19,500 bases of DNA from Actinomycetota bacterium (GTDB lineage Bacteria; Actinomycetota; Actinomycetes; S36-B12), in NCBI GenBank assembly GCA_027729865.1, contig JAQCBM010000010.1, positions 1 to 19,500 of the forward strand. The letters run 5' to 3'. The position numbers were made by a program, and so were the translations under genes. Below the pieces are notes generated by a model. The model ran no database searches, was not told the origin of the DNA, and worked only from the letters and a program-made list of their open reading frames with translations. Shown piece after piece: positions 14,446-19,500 of the stretch; within the stretch, counting starts at the first letter, position 1, and each line of letters starts with the position of its first letter.

Positions 14446-17322
14446 GTGGCCGAATCCAACGCCGACAGCACGGGGACCGAGCGGTATCGGTCAAATGTCA
14501 CGCTCGACCCACCCGAGGGCGCTCGCCGCGCCGATGACCCGGACTTCTGGTGGAACAGATACTCCCTAGAACTCGCGAGTTCCGGGTTGACGCCGGACGC
14601 CCGAGCAGTCGTCGAGGTTGACTGCGAGTACATAGTTCAGAAGTGTGTGCTTGCAAATGGTCAAGCTGGAGACGCGAGATGGCCCGATGGTCGGGTTAGA
14701 ACGGGATTAGTCATTGGTGCCGTGCAGTCCGGCAAAACGGCATCAATGTTGGGTGTGATTGCGAAAGCCCTGGATGCCGGCGTCGACCACATAGTGGTGT
14801 TGGCTGGCACGAGAAACTCGCTCCACCACCAAACGCTCAGGAGACTGATTACGCAACTTGGTCTCGAAGACTCTCGATGGAACGAGATCCCGCCAGACAA
14901 GTTGCCGATCATCCGGCCCGACGTCTCGAAAATTGACGTCTCGAACTCGGATCCTCCGGCAAAAAAGTACTCGATTGGAACAAGTCAATATCGAGGAGCA
15001 CGCCGCCAGGGTCGCCCAACCCTGATGGTCGTAATGAAACATCCGCAAAATCTGCGTCACCTGCGCAAAATGTTCCGCGACGACTTTGCTCCTGTGCTCG
15101 AGCGGGGCGACAGGCCGAGCCACCTTCTCGTACTCGACGACGAAGCAGATGACGGATCAATCCTCGATGCCGCCGCGGAGGCTGGCCTCAACCCTGACGC
15201 GGTGGCGCGCAAAGAGACCCCCCGAGCGATCGTGGATCTTTGGGCCGAACGTCACCGCTTCGACGTCACCCGCAGCCGACACCTGTACTGCACTTACCTT
15301 GCGTACACAGCGACCCCTCAGGCCAACTTGCTGCAGTCGGACCACAATCCGCTCGCACCGAAAGACTTCGTTGTCGCGCTACGCACGGCATTCGACCACG
15401 GCCAGTTAGAACCGCGGTCACTGACCTATCGAGAACCAAAGGGTTTGAACGCCTACTACACCGGTGGGGAGACGTTTTACCGACGCCTAGCGTCGGCACC
15501 ATCGGTGTGCCAGGACACCAGTACAGAACCGCCCGGCGACATTGCCCGGGCCGTTCGAGACTTCCTCGTGGCGGGCGCAATCAAACTTTGGGCCGACCCT
15601 AAACGCCTGAGTCCAAGTGCGTCACGGGATGCACGATTCCAGTCGTCAGTAGAAGCCAAACAATTGACACCGTCACAGCACTGCATGCTCATCCACCCCG
15701 CGGCTGAGACAGGCGACCACTTCGCGGTCGCTGACGGGCTTCTTGCCAGCGCTTTCGGAGCTGATGAGACAACTAGTCGGTCCTTCGCGGCCTCAACCGA
15801 GTGCCTCCCGCGTGATCTCGTCGCTCAAGCGATTGAACGTGATGAAGCAGCTTGGATCAGTTGCTTAGAGGACTACAACGCTCGGGCCAAAAGAGTGCAG
15901 GCGGAGTTCTCGCTCGCTCAAACCCCACTGTGCCCAAGTGCTGCGAACTGGGGCGAGATCAAGGCACTCATCATCGACGAAGTTGCCGCACATACGCGCA
16001 TGTCAGTCGTCAACAGTGACGAGCGTGCCGACAACCACCCCAGTTTCGACCCAGTTATTGACAGTGACGGTTGGCGCGTCCGCGACCCGCTGTTCACCAT
16101 CTTCATCTCCGGCAACGTGATGTCACGGGGACTCACGCTCGAGGGTCTGACGACAACCCTCTTCACGCGACCCGGGTCAACACGCGTGGCAGACACTCGT
16201 ATGCAGATGCAGCGCTGGTTCGGCTACCGCGGCAGTCACCTTCATCTAACAAAGGTCTACCTCGATCCCGCGCAACGCGCGGACTTCCTCGCCTACCACG
16301 ATGACGACACCTACTTGCGAGAACAGATCCTGCGCGAAATGAACAGCGGAGCCGCGAGATCCGGGACAGCTCCCGATCCAACCGTCCTCCAGGGACTTGA
16401 TCGACTTGCGACCGCCAAGATTCAGAACATCAACACGGTGCCCCTATGCGTTGGGCCCTATCCGTGGATAGGGCTAACCAACGCACAGTCTCCAGAACCC
16501 CCCGACCCCAATCTCAAGGTCCTTAACGAATGCTTCTCCCGTGGACCGCACGAAGAACTGATCGTGCGGGGAAAAGCTGAGGGTCGGATTCTCACGAAGC
16601 CGCTGAGCCTCCTGCAGGCCGCGGACCTCCTTGACCAACTCAGATTCCACGGCTACCACCCGGACCCTGAGGCATGGGACGGCCGGAGATGGAAGCAACT
16701 CGGGAAGGTCGTCTTTCCAGAAGACGAGTCTGCCGAAGCGGCGTTTTATCGGCCACCGGAACTACAACCCGATGATCTACGAACGTCGCCGAGCAACACC
16801 TGCCCCTACTCGATCGCCGCCTACTTCAGACTTTGGGAAGCTCTTTCGACTCGTCACACTTCTGGACTCGTAGACACTGCCAGTCGACAAACACGCTGGA
16901 ACCAGGTCGATCTTTCACGCAAGGTGCGAGACAAACCGCTGTTCCATGTTGGGATCCGGTACGGCTCCGACGACACCCCGTTTGACGAACAGGGACTTGA
17001 CGGGTTGCGCGGAATCAGAATGATGGTGCCGCGCGGAGTAACGCCCTTCAAAGGGGGCTGGGGCTCCCAGCCCCGAGGCGGAGTGAGCAGCCTCGCAGGG
17101 AGCGCAACCTTCTACGGCGACAAGTGGTTCGACTACCACTACCGGAACGAAACACCGAAGCACGATTCCAAAATGCCCAGTTGGCGCCCGGAGGGCGCAG
17201 ACGGACTCATCTTGTTCGGCGTCGCAAAGACTGAACGCAAACCGGTCGTCGGGCTTGGGTTAGCGATACCGCTCGGTGGACCTGATCAATTCGCCGCTCG
17301 CCATGGAGGACCGAGTGACTGA
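14446..17322 (+). CDS. Z1-domain ATPase, helicase-like
   Basis: A 958-residue protein starting at GTG 14446, with no clear ribosome site but tight coupling to the DUF262 gene. It has SF2-helicase-like ATPase motifs: Walker A GAVQSGKT (91-98, Lys97), Walker B LLVLDDEAD (227-235), AYTATPQANLL (286-296), and the Z1 signature region SGNVMSRGLTLEGL (555-568) followed by QMQRWFGYR (587-595), which probably supplies arginine fingers. Z1 proteins occur in cytosine-methyltransferase-linked restriction systems and in the Mza (MutL-Z1-DUF-AIPR) defence system, where they are thought to act as DNA translocases or remodelers. Length is normal for the family. The stop overlaps the start of the DUF4420 gene by 8 bases, indicating that they function together. 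Confidence 0.93.
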   Translation: MAESNADSTGTERYRSNVTLDPPEGARRADDPDFWWNRYSLELASSGLTPDARAVVEVDCEYIVQKCVLANGQAGDARWPDGRVRTGLVIGAVQSGKTASMLGVIAKALDAGVDHIVVLAGTRNSLHHQTLRRLITQLGLEDSRWNEIPPDKLPIIRPDVSKIDVSNSDPPAKKYSIGTSQYRGARRQGRPTLMVVMKHPQNLRHLRKMFRDDFAPVLERGDRPSHLLVLDDEADDGSILDAAAEAGLNPDAVARKETPRAIVDLWAERHRFDVTRSRHLYCTYLAYTATPQANLLQSDHNPLAPKDFVVALRTAFDHGQLEPRSLTYREPKGLNAYYTGGETFYRRLASAPSVCQDTSTEPPGDIARAVRDFLVAGAIKLWADPKRLSPSASRDARFQSSVEAKQLTPSQHCMLIHPAAETGDHFAVADGLLASAFGADETTSRSFAASTECLPRDLVAQAIERDEAAWISCLEDYNARAKRVQAEFSLAQTPLCPSAANWGEIKALIIDEVAAHTRMSVVNSDERADNHPSFDPVIDSDGWRVRDPLFTIFISGNVMSRGLTLEGLTTTLFTRPGSTRVADTRMQMQRWFGYRGSHLHLTKVYLDPAQRADFLAYHDDDTYLREQILREMNSGAARSGTAPDPTVLQGLDRLATAKIQNINTVPLCVGPYPWIGLTNAQSPEPPDPNLKVLNECFSRGPHEELIVRGKAEGRILTKPLSLLQAADLLDQLRFHGYHPDPEAWDGRRWKQLGKVVFPEDESAEAAFYRPPELQPDDLRTSPSNTCPYSIAAYFRLWEALSTRHTSGLVDTASRQTRWNQVDLSRKVRDKPLFHVGIRYGSDDTPFDEQGLDGLRGIRMMVPRGVTPFKGGWGSQPRGGVSSLAGSATFYGDKWFDYHYRNETPKHDSKMPSWRPEGADGLILFGVAKTERKPVVGLGLAIPLGGPDQFAARHGGPSD

Positions 17323-18406
17323 CCCCGACCTTGAGTACGAACGCATTCGCGAGCGCGTTCACCAACTGGACCGTTCGAGCAACTCGCGAGCCCGAACAAT
17401 CGAATGGCTGATCGAGGACCGACTGGGCGTCGCAAAAGACCACGCAGGACACCTTGAGATCTACGTCAACAGCGAACAGCTGGTCGCCGTCACCCCGGTA
17501 GTCGACGCGAACATGGACTATCAAACTTGGTACGACCAGATTGATGGAAGCGAGTTCAGAGCCAACCGCCTGTTTTTGCCAACCGGCAGTCACCTTGAGC
17601 AGGCGGCCGCCTTCATCTGCGTCGAACTAATTGCTGCAGGCGTACGAGACAACCCAGCCGGCGCATTCGCGAAGACGGAGCGCTTGATTGACGTTTGGCT
17701 CCAACAACTCCAACTCTCCAACGAGGTCATCCTTGGCCTCGTTGGCGAACTCCTGGTACTCCACTCACTCGCGTTGAGCGTCGACAGGGATCACATCCCT
17801 GACCTCGTCAACACTTGGCATGGCTTCACGAGGTCTGATCGCGACTTCCAAATTGGCCCGATCGGCGTCGAGGTGAAAACCACCACCGGTCAAAAGTCTT
17901 CGCACAACTTCAACAACCTGCGTCAACTGCAAGTGGGATTTCCTGTTGGCGGCGGCGAGGAAAGCCAACTGTACGTAGCGAGCATCGGCTTGACCTGGGA
18001 CGACGGCGCTAATCCAGACAACACACTCCCCACGCTCGTTGAAGGAATCTGCAAATTGCTCCGCGAAGCTTCACCCCGTCAAGGTGATCAATTGGCAGAC
18101 TCGTTCGTGGAAACGGTCGAAAACTATGGCTCGGAGCCGAGCGTGGGTTATCACCATCCAACAATGAGTGACAGTCCTCGATACTCGCGGCCGTTTGCCG
18201 TGACGTTCTCGCGCATCTACGACATGGCCGATGAAGGCATCGAAATTCTGCGGCTCGATGATCTCGCCAACTTTCCTCACGTAGCAGCTGAGTCCGTTTC
18301 CTACCGGGCAACATTTCCTGACACTGTCCAGGGTGACCTCAACCCGATCAGGTCCCTTCCGAAGGCGAGTGAGCACATCCTCAGACTTGTTGGCTGGTGC
18401 GGGTAA
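17315..18406 (+). CDS. DUF4420 / PD-(D/E)XK motif protein
   Basis: I place the start at GTG 17315, preceded by GGAGGA with 4 bases spacing; ATG 17303 is the alternative. This gives 363 residues. The PD-(D/E)XK signature is complete: VGELLVL (E145), WHGFTRSDRDFQIG (D177) and GVEVKTTTG (E186, K188). DUF4420 proteins are regular companions of Z1 ATPases in methyltransferase-linked and Mza-type systems, and are expected to be the DNA-cutting subunit. The gene overlaps Z1 by 8 bases and ends the three-gene plus-strand arm; no obvious terminator hairpin follows. The active site looks intact, so it is the best effector candidate of the module. Confidence 0.9.
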   Translation: MTDPDLEYERIRERVHQLDRSSNSRARTIEWLIEDRLGVAKDHAGHLEIYVNSEQLVAVTPVVDANMDYQTWYDQIDGSEFRANRLFLPTGSHLEQAAAFICVELIAAGVRDNPAGAFAKTERLIDVWLQQLQLSNEVILGLVGELLVLHSLALSVDRDHIPDLVNTWHGFTRSDRDFQIGPIGVEVKTTTGQKSSHNFNNLRQLQVGFPVGGGEESQLYVASIGLTWDDGANPDNTLPTLVEGICKLLREASPRQGDQLADSFVETVENYGSEPSVGYHHPTMSDSPRYSRPFAVTFSRIYDMADEGIEILRLDDLANFPHVAAESVSYRATFPDTVQGDLNPIRSLPKASEHILRLVGWCG

Positions 18407-18673
18407 ATAGTCGCCGAGGTAAGTGGCCCTGTTCATCCCGACCTGCCGTGGCAACCGGCCATGATGTGCGTCGCACCCAACCTCCCTCGCCTACCCCGCG
18501 ACCGACGCCAGCAACGTCTCTTTCTGGGTCGATGTCCTCAAACGTCAACGACGCTGTTTCGCACCAGCTTGTGCGGAGCAGCTTGCTTCGCCGGAAGCTT
18601 CTTCGGAACCGCTCGTTTGTCCAAGAATTCTCACTTCGGCTCCTTTGAGGATGACGACGCAATGTCTCAATGC
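18407..18673. other. Mostly noncoding gap after the DUF4420 gene
   Basis: These 267 bases hold no convincing gene apart from one possible micro-ORF on the minus strand (18545-18634). I see no strong terminator hairpin for the plus-strand arm and no repeats. It separates the Z1 module from the small membrane-protein gene, and may mark a boundary between two acquired cassettes. Confidence 0.4.
18545..18634 (-). CDS. Possible 29-residue micro-ORF
   Basis: GTG at 18634 is preceded by AAGGAG with about 5 bases spacing, the main reason to list it. It opens a 29-residue frame of Ser/Ala/Glu-rich sequence with one cysteine, ending at 18545. It lies 39 bases downstream of the membrane-protein gene on the same strand. 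A second frame on this strand, starting at a TTG just inside, encodes a Lys/Pro/Ala-rich peptide (KKLPAKQAAP), so which frame is used, if either, is unclear. Confidence 0.2.
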   Translation of the reverse strand: MRILGQTSGSEEASGEASCSAQAGAKQRR

Positions 18674-19021
18674 CTACCGCATCCAATCCACTGCGTCGGG
18701 GCGCACCGCCGCAATCACCCAACCCCCAAGCAAGGCAGCAACACCGATGCCGAGAGCGGCAAAGCCGGTGCTGAGGCCGACCCGGAGGAGTGCAATCACG
18801 AAGCAAACGGGAGTCAGCAAGCCGGTTGGCACCAATGCAATACCTGTTGTCCTCGGAAAGAAGATCAGGCCTGCGACAAACACGACGACGAAGCCAATCA
18901 CGGCGGATCCCGGCTGGAACTCGTCGCTGAAGCCGTTCCACGCGGTTGCGATGTAGGCGACTGCGAGGCCGATGCTGGCTAAACCCCCAATCACGGGGAC
19001 ATGACTTATCAAGTCCCGCAC
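18674..19021 (-). CDS. Small four-helix integral membrane protein
   Basis: A 115-residue protein with about four hydrophobic segments: roughly 8-31, 37-56, 60-83 and 86-106, separated by short loops. It ends in a short polar tail (RPDAVDWMR). The start codon is GTG at 19021 or the GTG at residue 10; neither has a strong ribosome site. No family is recognised. Small multispan proteins are common in defence islands as membrane effectors, but nothing here links it to the Z1 module, which is on the other strand. Confidence 0.55.
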   Translation of the reverse strand: MRDLISHVPVIGGLASIGLAVAYIATAWNGFSDEFQPGSAVIGFVVVFVAGLIFFPRTTGIALVPTGLLTPVCFVIALLRVGLSTGFAALGIGVAALLGGWVIAAVRPDAVDWMR

Positions 19022-19127
19022 GCATGGTCAAGCGATAACGAGTCCTTGGTGTCTAACCACCCTTGCATTGCAAATACCATTCACGTGAGCGAAGGAAGAG
19101 ATACTCAATTGCGTGTCTGACGCCCTC

Positions 19128-19500
19128 ATGCATATGAAGAACACCGTGTCCGGTGAGCCGACCGGCAACAACTCGTACGCGGTCGTTGTCATCGAGCTCG
19201 ACGACGTCGCGCCACGTGTCCGAGGAGATCGACCGAATCTGCTGGTGCGAACGGCCACGCGTCCGGGTGCTCAGCTGCTCGAAGGATTGCGCGCAGGTCG
19301 CTACCGGCCCGCCTGGGCTCGCGGTCACGCAATACGACTCCGAACGGACCTAGGTGGGGCTGAGAATCTGGACCGCGACACGGCCAACCAGCAGCGGGAC
19401 GTCCTGGTCAGAGCCCTCCGTCAGAAGGGCTTCACGGTCAATCGAAACGCCACCGCCTACCGCACCTACGTCATCAATCTCCACAACCCCGACCTCGCCG
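19128..19500 (+). CDS. Degenerate GIY-YIG-like protein, truncated by the window end
   Basis: An open frame runs from ATG 19128 (or ATG 19134, or GTG 19113) to the right edge without a stop, at least 124 residues. The sequence SYAVVVIELDDVAP, LLVRTATRPGAQLLEGLRAG and RGHAIRLRTDL follows the layout of actinobacterial GIY-YIG-like proteins: an initial beta strand with Tyr, a strand where the YVGQT motif should be, a helix with repeated basic residues and an RLR-dL motif. The key Gly and Tyr of the second motif are replaced, so catalysis is doubtful. No good ribosome site is seen and the C-terminus is outside the window. It is divergent from the small membrane-protein gene. The family call is tentative. 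Confidence 0.5.
   Translation, partial: MHMKNTVSGEPTGNNSYAVVVIELDDVAPRVRGDRPNLLVRTATRPGAQLLEGLRAGRYRPAWARGHAIRLRTDLGGAENLDRDTANQQRDVLVRALRQKGFTVNRNATAYRTYVINLHNPDLA

Noticed and set aside
18381..19031. 216-codon minus-strand frame over the membrane-protein gene
   Set aside because: Arg-rich shadow of the hydrophobic frame, which has clear membrane segments.
19028..19258. Minus-strand frame opposite the right-end gene
   Set aside because: Low-complexity Ser/Thr composition and antisense to the better plus-strand frame.
1..19500. CRISPR array, tRNA or rRNA genes, transposase or integrase
   Set aside because: No regularly spaced repeats, no complete structural RNA genes and no recombinase motifs were found; only the ssrA 3' fragment is present.

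Overview
The window looks like one end of a genomic island in a moderately GC-rich actinobacterium. Support for this comes from the protein families present, frequent GTG starts, several apparently leaderless TANNNT-type promoters, and a tmRNA 3' end typical of that phylum. Positions 43-67 carry a 25-base copy of the 3' end of ssrA (tmRNA, minus strand, including the CCA). It is followed by a perfect hairpin that was probably the original ssrA terminator. The tmRNA match stops abruptly at 67, so this reads as an attachment-site remnant. Everything to its right is probably the integrated element; the intact ssrA and the integrase would lie beyond the right edge.

Layout, left to right. (a) 212-1357 (+): a winged-helix/HNH nuclease next to the att site. 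(b) 7265 to 1404 (-): a gene string of a membrane Ser/Thr kinase with a very large unrecognised ectodomain, a secreted Ser/Tyr/Gly-rich protein, two GIY-YIG-like paralogues sharing an MPQGG motif (one membrane-anchored), and an AspBHI/MspJI-like modification-dependent restriction endonuclease. (c) 7305-8511 (+): an FHA-like protein, divergent from the kinase with overlapping promoters, and a NYN-domain ribonuclease. (d) 10296 to 8565 (-): a PD-(D/E)XK nuclease with cysteine pairs and three small hypothetical proteins. (e) 10350-18406: two divergent arms. The left arm (-) has a SHOCT-tailed nuclease candidate and a C5-cytosine methyltransferase. The right arm (+) has a DUF262 protein, a Z1-domain ATPase and a DUF4420 PD-(D/E)XK protein. 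(f) 18545-19500: a small membrane protein, a possible micro-ORF, and the start of a degenerate GIY-YIG-like protein running off the window.

The centrepiece is (e). Z1 plus DUF4420 proteins are known from the Mza (MutL-Z1-DUF-AIPR) type of anti-phage system. Here no MutL-type ATPase and no AIPR protein is visible. A DUF262 (GmrS-like) protein and a cytosine methyltransferase with a putative restriction nuclease occupy the neighbouring positions. Two perfect palindromes sit at the promoters of the methyltransferase and the nuclease candidate, suggesting dedicated regulation. This is best read as a variant or hybrid modification-dependent defence system. Part (b)/(c) may be a second, kinase/FHA-signalled defence module. 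About ten predicted nuclease or nuclease-fold proteins lie in 19.5 kb, which makes this a dense defence island. Functions are inferred from motifs; no database search was possible.
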